Origin: Saccharibacillus soli | Lineage (GTDB): Bacteria; Bacillota; Bacilli; Paenibacillales; Paenibacillaceae | NCBI GenBank assembly: GCA_002189105.1 | Contig: NIOB01000001.1 | Span: forward strand, 124,001-188,000 | Direction of reading: 5' to 3' | DNA: 64,000 nt | Shown here: positions 8,506 through 15,916 of the stretch, in pieces | Position numbering within the stretch: position 1 is the first letter of the stretch | Layout of the letters: every line of letters begins with the position of its first letter | The notes under the pieces: model-generated | Databases searched by the model: none | Seen by the model: the letters and a program-made list of their open reading frames with translations, nothing else | Told to the model about the DNA's origin: nothing | Program-made: the position numbers and the translations under genes

Positions 8506-10488
8506 CTATTCACTTGGAGCGTTCAGCCATACCGCCATCTCGCCACGGCCTCGATTTCCCCACAGGAAGTAAGGGATCGCCGTCAATTGGACGGCTTCGC
8601 TGCGAGGGGCCTGCGTATGATAGAGCGTATCGGAAGGTTCAGTGATGCTCCGATATGCGGGAACTTCCAGAACAAGGGTGCCGTCAGGCAGATCGGCAGC
8701 CGGACGTTCCGAGAACGCGGCCTGCTGACGGAGACGAAGGGCGGCGATCAGCTCTCCATTGTCCGCGCTCTCGGCGCAGTACACCAGCGGCCCGCGCTGA
8801 ATGGCAGCCTTGTGGTTATCCGCACGCACCCGAACATCCGCATAGACCAGCGAAGCGGTCATTGCCAGTTGGACTTCGATCACATCGCCTCCCTTCCAGG
8901 AACGCTCCAGCAGCAGATAACCATCCTGAAGCTGTTCGGGAGTGTAGGCTGTAGGCTGTCCATTGATGAAGAGGGTCATCTCCGGGCACCAACCCGGTAC
9001 ACGCAGCGCCAGGGAGAAGGTTGCTTTCTCATCGCTTTCCATGTCAAAACGAACCCTGCCGCTCCACGGCAGTTCGGCCTGCTGCTTGATCCGCATCGAC
9101 ACCCCGCCAAACTCTTCGGTCAATTCGCTGCCGATGTACAGATTCGTGTACAAGGTATCGCCGCGCCGCGTATAGATATAGCGATTGAGCGAGGACAGCA
9201 GCCGGGCTACGTTGGGCGGGCAGCAGGCACAGCCGAACCAGGCCTGACGCTCTGCTTTGATATGGTGCTTGCCCGGATTGCAGGAGCAGGCCTGCGGCCA
9301 GACCTCCAGCGGATTCACATAGAAATAATGCTTGCCATCTTGAGCCATCGAACCGAGAACGTTGTTATAGAGCGCCCGTTCCATGACATCGGCATATTCA
9401 GCCTTGGGTTCAAGCAGCAGCATTCGCTGGGCGAAGAAGATTAGGCCAATGGAAGCGCAGGTCTCGGCATAGATCGTATCGTTGGGCAGATCAAAATCAA
9501 AGGTGAACGCTTCGCCATGGTGAGTGGAGCCAATGCCGCCCGTGATATACATCTGCGTGCGTGTCACGTTATGCCACAGCCTGCGGCACGCGGCCTCCAG
9601 CTCGGCATCTCCCGTCAAGCGGGCGAGGTCAGCCATCGCCGTATACATATAGACAGCACGCACGGCATGGCCTACAGCTTCGGCCTGCTCACGAACCGGC
9701 TGATGCGCCTGGAAATACGCGACATCCAGATGATTCTGCACGTTGGGATTGAAATGTCCGCGCCGTCCACGGCGTTCCCACTCTTCCAGTAGGAAATTCG
9801 GCTGCTGTCCCCGTTCATTAATGAAGAAAGCCGCAAGTCTCAGGTAGCGTTCTTCTCCCGTGAGCTTATACAGCTTGACCAGAGCCAATTCAATTTCCTG
9901 GTGTCCGTCATAGCCGCGCAGTTGACCTTCTTCGCAGCCGAAGATGGTGTCGATATGATCGATCATACGCTTCATGACATTGAGCAGACGGTCTTTGCCG
10001 GTTGCTTCATAATAGGCGACGGCGGCTTCGATCATATGCCCGGCGCAGTATAATTCATGGCAGTCGGTCAGATTGGTCCAGCGTCTGCCCGGTTCCTTGA
10101 TCGTAAAATAAGTATTCAGATAGCCGTCCGGATGCTGCGCAGCTTCGATCAGCTCGATCAATTCATCCGCCCGGCGTTCCAGCTCGGCATCCTGCTGGAT
10201 TTGCAGCGAATAGCCGACGGCTTCCAGCCATTTGGCGACATCGCTATCTTGAAAAACCCAACCCACGTATTCACCTTCAGCCCGTCCAGCCGCAATGCGG
10301 AAGTTCTGTACAGCGCCGCTTGGTTCGGCTCCTGGAGCACGGTCATGCAGCGCTTCATATTGGTAGGGAATGACCACGTCCCGAACCAGATCGGTATAAC
10401 GGGACCAGAATGGATCGTTTAACGTCACCCCCTGTGGGGCATGAGCAGCGTTCATGGACGAGGCGGAACGGTTCGGCATCGTATTCAT
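8506..10488 (-). CDS. GH127 beta-L-arabinofuranosidase, HypBA1-like
   Basis: A 660-residue enzyme colinear with Bifidobacterium HypBA1, which hydrolyses beta-L-arabinofuranosyl linkages with a cysteine nucleophile held by zinc. Glu342 and Cys344 (YAETCASIG) and Cys422-Cys423 (FGCACCPPN) occupy positions only 4-5 residues from HypBA1 Glu338, Cys340, Cys417 and Cys418. Other family segments are YLNTYFTIKEPGRRW and FDFDLPNDTIYAETC. It has no signal peptide, so it would act on imported oligosaccharides. GGGAAG lies just upstream of the ATG at 10488; the internal Met at 10479 is an alternative start. The gene is divergent from an AraC regulator across a region with a large inverted repeat. Confidence 0.93.
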   Translation of the reverse strand: MNTMPNRSASSMNAAHAPQGVTLNDPFWSRYTDLVRDVVIPYQYEALHDRAPGAEPSGAVQNFRIAAGRAEGEYVGWVFQDSDVAKWLEAVGYSLQIQQDAELERRADELIELIEAAQHPDGYLNTYFTIKEPGRRWTNLTDCHELYCAGHMIEAAVAYYEATGKDRLLNVMKRMIDHIDTIFGCEEGQLRGYDGHQEIELALVKLYKLTGEERYLRLAAFFINERGQQPNFLLEEWERRGRRGHFNPNVQNHLDVAYFQAHQPVREQAEAVGHAVRAVYMYTAMADLARLTGDAELEAACRRLWHNVTRTQMYITGGIGSTHHGEAFTFDFDLPNDTIYAETCASIGLIFFAQRMLLLEPKAEYADVMERALYNNVLGSMAQDGKHYFYVNPLEVWPQACSCNPGKHHIKAERQAWFGCACCPPNVARLLSSLNRYIYTRRGDTLYTNLYIGSELTEEFGGVSMRIKQQAELPWSGRVRFDMESDEKATFSLALRVPGWCPEMTLFINGQPTAYTPEQLQDGYLLLERSWKGGDVIEVQLAMTASLVYADVRVRADNHKAAIQRGPLVYCAESADNGELIAALRLRQQAAFSERPAADLPDGTLVLEVPAYRSITEPSDTLYHTQAPRSEAVQLTAIPYFLWGNRGRGEMAVWLNAPSE

Positions 10489-10526
10489 TTGGATTCTTCC
10501 CTTCGGATCAGATAATAGCTTGGCTT

Positions 10527-10633
10527 AGTACTCTGTACCTGATTAAATAGTGGGTTTACGTTTGGCCGAAACGCGCACGGGTCTAGGGCGTTTCGGACGA
10601 GCGTAACCTTACCTTCACTTGGTACAGAGTACT
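10527..10633. repeat. long nested inverted repeat between GH127 and AraC genes
   Basis: The outer arms AGTACTCTGTACC (10527-10539) and GGTACAGAGTACT (10621-10633) are a perfect 13-bp inverted repeat. Inner arms CCGAAACGC (10566-10574) and GCGTTTCGG (10588-10596) are a perfect 9-bp repeat about the same centre, and GGTTTACG / CGTAACC form an imperfect middle pair. It can fold into one 107-base hairpin or serve as paired operator sites. No T-run follows, so it is not a normal terminator. Confidence 0.7.
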
Positions 10634-10860
10634 GGATGGTTTGGATGCAGCGCTTCATTGAGGCATCTTCTGCATGATTTCACCCTGTAAAAAAGCGTGA
10701 AGATCAGATGTCCCTTCTGGTACAGCTCTATTATATGAGGTAAATTAGAAAGAGACGATTGCAATAATGACCCCATTTCTTGTCCGATTTCACACTGTTC
10801 ATGGATCGGATGAATACGTTCTCAAAAAACAAAAATATTTCGCAAAACGAGGTGGATCTG

Positions 10861-11736
10861 TTGTCATCGTCAGAATCGATTATTCATTTGGCGGCTCCGC
10901 CTTTTCCTTATTTTATGGAGTGCGGACGAAGCGTATACGAACCGGGCGATGCTCATCCCAGCCGCCGCAATCTGGGCATGTTCGATCTCATTCTGGTCGA
11001 ACAGGGGCAGCTGGATATGGGCGAGGAAGACCGGCAGTGGCGGGTGGGGGCGGGCAGCACCTTATTGCTGCTGCCGGATCGTTATCATTATGCGGTTCGC
11101 CCGTGTGAGCAGCGAACCTCTTTTGTCTGGGTGCATTTTCGTGCGCTGGGCGAATGGGGCGTGAGCGGAGCTTATGAACCCGCGTTTGCGGACCGCGAAC
11201 GCCATGCGGCACATTTTGGCACGCCGCCGTATACGATCCGGCTGCCGCAGCTGGGCAGCCTGCCCGGCGCACCGGGCGGAAGTGCAGAAGGCGAGCGGCT
11301 GCTGCGCCTGGAAGAGCGCAATCTGTCGGGCGCGGTCTGGGAGCGCCAGCGCCTGTTCGAGGAGCTGCTGCACTCGCTGGATCTGCGCAGAAGGGAGCCT
11401 TCAGGCAGTCCGGCCGAGAGCGTCGCCGAACGGACAGAACGTTATCTCCGCGCCCACTACGCGGAGCCGCTAACCGCCGCCTCGCTGTCGGAGGCGCTGC
11501 ATTTTCACTACAATTATCTGACCCGCTGCATGAAGCGGGTGAACGGCCTGACGCCGATGGAATACCTGGAGGAACATCGGCTGGAGCAGGCGCGGCTGCT
11601 TCTGCTGCGTACGGAAGCTTCCGTGGCTTCCGTAGCCGAACAGGTGGGCTTTGAGACGGCGCCGTATTTCTCGCGCCGCTTCTCGGCGAGGTTTGGCGTC
11701 TCGCCGCTGCGCTTTCGTCAGCGGCATACGCGTTAA
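10861..11736 (+). CDS. AraC family transcriptional regulator
   Basis: The N-terminal half is an AraC-type cupin sensor (ECGRSVYEPGDAHPSRRNLG, then FDLILVEQGQL). The C-terminal ~100 residues carry two helix-turn-helix motifs, ending EQVGFETAPYFSRRFSARFGVSPLRFRQ, the signature of the family. The frame is open from 10780, but that TTG has no ribosome site; GAGGTGG at 10849-10855 points to the TTG at 10861, giving 291 residues, a usual size. Divergent from the HypBA1-like gene, so it probably senses an arabinoside and controls the GH127 genes. The coding region is noticeably GC-rich in its middle. Confidence 0.88.
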   Translation: MSSSESIIHLAAPPFPYFMECGRSVYEPGDAHPSRRNLGMFDLILVEQGQLDMGEEDRQWRVGAGSTLLLLPDRYHYAVRPCEQRTSFVWVHFRALGEWGVSGAYEPAFADRERHAAHFGTPPYTIRLPQLGSLPGAPGGSAEGERLLRLEERNLSGAVWERQRLFEELLHSLDLRRREPSGSPAESVAERTERYLRAHYAEPLTAASLSEALHFHYNYLTRCMKRVNGLTPMEYLEEHRLEQARLLLLRTEASVASVAEQVGFETAPYFSRRFSARFGVSPLRFRQRHTR

Positions 11737-11841
11737 TGGCGTACCCGCACTCGCCGCGCCTGTTAGTCATCCACCGTGCGGATCGCAAGTTCATCCAGGC
11801 CCGGGACTTCAGACGCCCGCATACTCGGCCTGCATAAACAG

Positions 11842-11882
11842 AAAAAGCGAACCGTCATCCTCAGGCTGACGGTTCGCTTTTT
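11842..11882. terminator. strong bidirectional terminator between AraC and ROK genes
   Basis: AAAAAGCGAACCGTCA (11842-11857) pairs perfectly over 16 bp with TGACGGTTCGCTTTTT (11867-11882). A-run and T-run flank it, so it serves both convergent genes. Confidence 0.92.
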
Positions 11883-11960
11883 GCAGTTTCCTCTATTTCT
11901 CCATCCATCCGTGTCCTCGATCCATTCAGAACATCCATCCCGACGGCGCCGGAGCAGCCT

Positions 11961-13148
11961 TCACACGTCCCACTCCTGAAGCAGCATAAAGGCAGCGCCA
12001 GCGGCAACCGCATTTTCCTTCAATTCCGCCAGTGAAAACGCAGGGGTATAGTCGCCGCCGCGCGCGATGTTCTTGAGGGCGGTCGCGCAGGCAGTCTCGA
12101 ATACGAGCGGGTGGGCTTCGATCAGGGGGCCGCCAAGCACGACAATGTCGGGATGCAGCACATTAATCAGATTGGCCAGTCCGATGCCCAGATAAGCGGC
12201 GGCTTCCGTAAATTGTTCTCTCACCAGTGGGTCGTCAGCCGCCAGCGCTTCGGTCAGATCGGCAAAGCGGATCTCGTCGGGATGCCAGTCATTAAGCAGG
12301 CTTGGACGACCAATCTTGAGCTGCGTGCGTACCCGATGCTCCAGGGCACGAACCGAGACGAAGGCTTCCCAGGCCCCATGGTTGCCGCGACCTTCAAAAC
12401 GAGGGCCATCCGTGGCGATAATCATCTGCCCGATGGCCCCTTCGGCATCCGCCGCGCCGCGGATCAGACGCCCTTCCGACATCATGGCCGCACGCAGGCC
12501 GACGCCGGCATGCAGATAGATCAGATGCCGGGGGCTGTGCCCGCGCAGTGCCCAGTGTTCGCCGAGCAGAGCGGTATTGGAGCCGTTATCCAGCTTGGCG
12601 GGAATCCCCAGGCGAGCTTCCAGCAGTTCGCAGATCGGAACTTCCTCCCAACCGGCAGCCGGGAAAAATTCCGGCTTCTGGATCAAACCGCGTTCCCGAT
12701 CCAGCGGCCCTACCGAACCCACGCCAATCCCCAGCAGTTTGTCGGAAGCCAGTGCATGTTCCTCCAGAAAACGTTCAGTTTCTTCGCCCACACGTTCCAC
12801 CAGGCGTTCGGGAGTCATCGACGCACCCATTTTCCAGCGCTTGGAAGCCAGAAGGTTCAGCTGCATGTCGTATAAGCCAAGTGTCGAATAGATGCGGGAG
12901 ATTTCCAGACCCAGCAGATAACGATACGTGGGATTCGTCTGGAACAAGATGGGCTTCCGTCCGCCGGTTGAGCTGCCCAGCCCGGATACACGAATAATTT
13001 CGTGAGCGGTCAGATCGTCCAGCAGGCGCGTCATGCTGCTGCTGGTTAGCGTAAATTCCTGCATCAGCTCGGCTTTGGACACCGTGCCAAGTTCCAGAAT
13101 TCGCCGATACACATCCTTTCTAATCGAAGTTTGAGAACGGGCGATCAT
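11961..13148 (-). CDS. ROK family transcriptional repressor (XylR/NagC type)
   Basis: A 395-residue ROK protein. Residues ~1-75 are a winged helix-turn-helix (DVYRRILELGTVSKAELMQ, LTSSSMTRLLDDL) followed by the STGGRKPILF link typical of XylR-type repressors. The sugar-kinase-like domain follows, with GIGVGSVGPLDRERG, the AEGAIGQMI region and VVLGGPLIE. The classical ROK zinc cysteines are not evident: the zinc-loop position reads AEGAIGQMIIATDGPRFEGRGNHGAWEAF without the Cys-x-Cys pattern, so metal binding may be lost. It lies beside the arabinoside enzymes and probably represses a sugar operon, but its target is not identifiable here. Confidence 0.9.
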   Translation of the reverse strand: MIARSQTSIRKDVYRRILELGTVSKAELMQEFTLTSSSMTRLLDDLTAHEIIRVSGLGSSTGGRKPILFQTNPTYRYLLGLEISRIYSTLGLYDMQLNLLASKRWKMGASMTPERLVERVGEETERFLEEHALASDKLLGIGVGSVGPLDRERGLIQKPEFFPAAGWEEVPICELLEARLGIPAKLDNGSNTALLGEHWALRGHSPRHLIYLHAGVGLRAAMMSEGRLIRGAADAEGAIGQMIIATDGPRFEGRGNHGAWEAFVSVRALEHRVRTQLKIGRPSLLNDWHPDEIRFADLTEALAADDPLVREQFTEAAAYLGIGLANLINVLHPDIVVLGGPLIEAHPLVFETACATALKNIARGGDYTPAFSLAELKENAVAAGAAFMLLQEWDV

Positions 13149-13421
13149 GATAGGTATCTCTCCATTTCCGAGTTTGTTGGTTGGTTATTTAACAGTATAA
13201 AGGAGCCGGACATGGATTACTACATTAAAAGCATAGGAATAATCAACTTATTTTCATATTGGAGATTAGTTGACTTTAAAAAGCTGTATTAACGATTTTA
13301 ACGCTCTTTTTCGCTTGTTTTCAAGCTATTTTCAAACAACTTAAATTCATGATGAAATAATGTGGTATCATAAGGAGGTGGACAGGCGGAACGGACATGT
13401 ACATCCAGGGAGGACAACACC

Positions 13422-14063
13422 ATGAAATTAGCTTTGCGTACCGGCACAGACCTCAAGCTGCTGCCGCATATTTTTATGACTTTTCTCAAGATTGGCCCTT
13501 CCACGTTTGGGGGAGGGTATGCGATGATCGCCATCATCGAACGGGAGATTGTAGAGCATAGAGGCTGGATGCAGCCGGAAGAGATGGGGGATATGGTCTC
13601 GATTGCCGGTTCTGCGCCAGGCGGCGTGGCGGTGAATTCCGCTGCTTATATCGGCTATCGTCTGGGCGGGGTGCCGGGAGCGCTGGCTGCGGTGATTGGC
13701 ATCACGCTGCCGACGACGGCTATTGTGCTGCTGCTCAGTCTGGCGTATTCCCTTTTTCAAGGCAACCCCAAAGTGGAAGCTGCCCTCAAGGGTATACATG
13801 CAGGGGTTGTCGCCCTGATTCTGTTGGCGGGGTGGAAAATGGTTCGCTCCTCTCTCTTTGATGGCCTCACCTACGCCCTGTGCGCCCTTGCGCTGGGCCT
13901 GCTGCTGTTTACCCCGCTTCATTCGATCTGGCTGATTCTTGGCGGTCCCCTTGTTGGAGCCGTCGTCGTGGGGGTTCGTCGCATGAAGCAGCTCGATATT
14001 CACACGGAACCCGAGAAACAGGCAGATGAGCCGGACGAGCTGCTGCCCGAATACTATATTTGA
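13422..14063 (+). CDS. chromate-type (CHR family) transporter, first subunit
   Basis: A 213-residue membrane protein equal to one half of the ChrA fold. The CHR signature is clear: FLKIGPSTFGGGYAMIAIIEREIVEHRGW, then SIAGSAPGGVAVNSAAYIGYR. About six hydrophobic helices follow. In Bacillus the family is represented by adjacent half-size genes (ywrA/ywrB), and the same arrangement is present here with a second half 28 bases downstream. The two subunits probably assemble into a heterodimeric exporter of chromate or a related oxyanion. The C-terminal tail is charged and cytoplasmic. Confidence 0.88.
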   Translation: MKLALRTGTDLKLLPHIFMTFLKIGPSTFGGGYAMIAIIEREIVEHRGWMQPEEMGDMVSIAGSAPGGVAVNSAAYIGYRLGGVPGALAAVIGITLPTTAIVLLLSLAYSLFQGNPKVEAALKGIHAGVVALILLAGWKMVRSSLFDGLTYALCALALGLLLFTPLHSIWLILGGPLVGAVVVGVRRMKQLDIHTEPEKQADEPDELLPEYYI

Positions 14064-14091
14064 CACCAAATCACACAGAAGGGGAACGGCT

Positions 14092-14631
14092 ATGCTTGGA
14101 GAATTATTCGTTTTATTTTTTAAGATTGGCTGTATGGCGTTTGGTGGCGGTTATGCCGTGATGAGTCTGATTCAGCGTGACGTCGCGGCTATGGGCTGGA
14201 TGGATGCCGGGGCGTTTCAGCAGATCGGTTCTCTGGCGGGAATGGCGCCCGGTTCGATTGCCACCAACAGTGCAACGCTGATTGGTTATCATCAAGCCGG
14301 CATAAGCGGGGCGCTGATGGCTACGGCCGGAATTGTGCTGCCTTCTCTGCTGCTGGTGGCAGGCCTGGCGGCCTTTTTTGTACGTGTTCATGACCATGTG
14401 TATGTCCGTTCGATTTTTTATGGACTAAGACCGGTCGTTACGGCGCTGATTATTTATGCGGCAGTACATTTTGGATTCGGCAGTCAACTGCAATCGGGAA
14501 AAGGGTTCAGTTGGGATACCCTAGGCCTACTGTTGATTGTGGGAGGCTGTCTGCTGGCGATCATTCGCTACAAGTGGCATCCATTTGTGGTTCTTCTGCT
14601 GTCGGCAGCAGCTGGAATCGTCCTTTTTTAG
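14092..14631 (+). CDS. chromate-type (CHR family) transporter, second subunit
   Basis: A 179-residue half-size CHR protein. It has FFKIGCMAFGGGYAVMSLIQ and IGSLAGMAPGSIATNSATLI, the same two motifs as its upstream partner. The frame is open from 14026, overlapping the first subunit, but AAGGGGAA before the ATG at 14092 identifies the start. Divergence between the halves suggests they are the N- and C-type members of a two-gene transporter, not a recent duplication. Chromate specificity is a family-level assumption. Confidence 0.88.
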   Translation: MLGELFVLFFKIGCMAFGGGYAVMSLIQRDVAAMGWMDAGAFQQIGSLAGMAPGSIATNSATLIGYHQAGISGALMATAGIVLPSLLLVAGLAAFFVRVHDHVYVRSIFYGLRPVVTALIIYAAVHFGFGSQLQSGKGFSWDTLGLLLIVGGCLLAIIRYKWHPFVVLLLSAAAGIVLF

Positions 14632-14749
14632 ACCGTATGCCGCTCAACATTTCCTTCCTTTTCGTCGATGATATAGATAACTCTGATTTGCCCTCTATAG
14701 CTACCCCCGAAGCTCATTAACGACGAGTTTTCGCCGAAGGAGAAGCGCC

Positions 14750-15880
14750 ATGTGCATACTGATTGTCGATGATTCGATGTTGAACCTCGCCTATTTCAAA
14801 CAGGTGTTGTCGGAGGCCGGTTATTCCTCCATCGAGACGGCTTCCTCAGCGGAAGACGCTCTTGAACGATTGGGAATGGGCGGAGGGCGTATCCCTCGCA
14901 AAGCCGCTGCGTTCGATCTCATCTTGCTGGACATCGTTATGCCGCACATGAATGGAATCGATGCGTGCCGCCTTATCAAAGCCTGTTCGCCCTATACCGA
15001 CCTGCCGATTATTTTCCTCACGGGAGATCGACGGCATTTTAAGGAAGCTTTTGGTGCAGGCGGCATGGATTTTATTGAAAAAGGAGCGCCGGAATATGAA
15101 CTGCTGGCGCGCGTACAATCGGCTATTCGTTTGAAGAAAGAAACCGACATTCGCAAAAGCCGGGAGATCGGCCTTATCAAGGAACTTCATCTGGCCAAAA
15201 GGGTGCAAAAAACGGTGCTGCCGCCTCCATTGGTGGAGCCGAGTATCGAGATTCATGCCCAATATATTCAGTCGGACGAAGTATCCGGCGATATGTTCTA
15301 TTGGACGCGAATTGATGAGAAGCGCTGCGGCATCATATTGATTGATGTAGCGGGACACGGATTGTCTTCCGCCCTCATCAGCATGTCGGTTCGTTCTCTG
15401 CTTGATGGGACCGTGAAACGCGTATCGGAGCCTAGTAAGGTCTGCCTGGAGCTGAACCGGCAGGTACGCAGTCTATTTGGCGGCAGCCGGGATTCGATTT
15501 ATTTGACCGCTATTTATCTGCTGATTGATGAAGAAGCGAGGGAGATTCGTTACTTCAATGCCGGACATCCTCCCGCGCTGTTTTTTCAGGCAGATCGGAA
15601 AGCGCATTATCTGGAAAATACAGGCGTGCCGCTGGGAATTCGCAAGACAATCGAAGCGGGGAGCGGCGTGATCCCTTACGATGCCCCGGGTAAGATTCTT
15701 CTGTATACCGACGGCCTGGTAGAAACGCCGCGTCAGTCCATTCGAGGAGGGATTGCGGATCTGGAGAAATATGCGTCAAGGATTCGCTATCTGCCCAATG
15801 ATCGGTTTACCGAGAAGTTGGCAGTGCTTGGTCAGGGCAAGAACGACGATGTCTGCATTGTATCCATTCAGCTCAACTGA
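14750..15880 (+). CDS. response regulator with PP2C-type (SpoIIE/RsbU) phosphatase output
   Basis: A 376-residue two-domain protein. Residues 1-125 are a receiver: acidic pair Asp7-Asp8, phospho-acceptor Asp61 (LILLDIVMP), Thr91 and Lys111. A helical linker (~130-155) contains the ELHLAKRVQKTVLPPP segment found before SpoIIE/RsbU-type phosphatases. The phosphatase domain has metal-binding aspartates in EVSGDMFYW (Asp181), IDVAGHG (Asp199), LLYTDGLVE (Asp321) and GKNDDVC. It should dephosphorylate an STAS anti-anti-sigma protein when its receiver is phosphorylated; such a protein is encoded at 18058. First gene of a four-gene same-strand cluster. Confidence 0.92.
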   Translation: MCILIVDDSMLNLAYFKQVLSEAGYSSIETASSAEDALERLGMGGGRIPRKAAAFDLILLDIVMPHMNGIDACRLIKACSPYTDLPIIFLTGDRRHFKEAFGAGGMDFIEKGAPEYELLARVQSAIRLKKETDIRKSREIGLIKELHLAKRVQKTVLPPPLVEPSIEIHAQYIQSDEVSGDMFYWTRIDEKRCGIILIDVAGHGLSSALISMSVRSLLDGTVKRVSEPSKVCLELNRQVRSLFGGSRDSIYLTAIYLLIDEEAREIRYFNAGHPPALFFQADRKAHYLENTGVPLGIRKTIEAGSGVIPYDAPGKILLYTDGLVETPRQSIRGGIADLEKYASRIRYLPNDRFTEKLAVLGQGKNDDVCIVSIQLN

Positions 15881-15916
15881 CCGCGATGACAGGGCAAGGG
15901 AAAGGAAGGAATGTCG

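Noticed and set aside
10527-10633. Transcription terminator
   Set aside because: There is no T-run on either strand after the outer arms, and the position is upstream of both divergent genes.
13243-13273. Operator for the ROK repressor (TCAACT / AGTTGA inverted repeat)
   Set aside because: Only six bases pair over a 19-base spacer in AT-rich DNA, too weak to report as a feature.
13422-14631. Frameshifted full-length ChrA
   Set aside because: Each half has its own ribosome site and start codon, there are 28 bases between them, and two-gene CHR transporters are normal in Bacillales.
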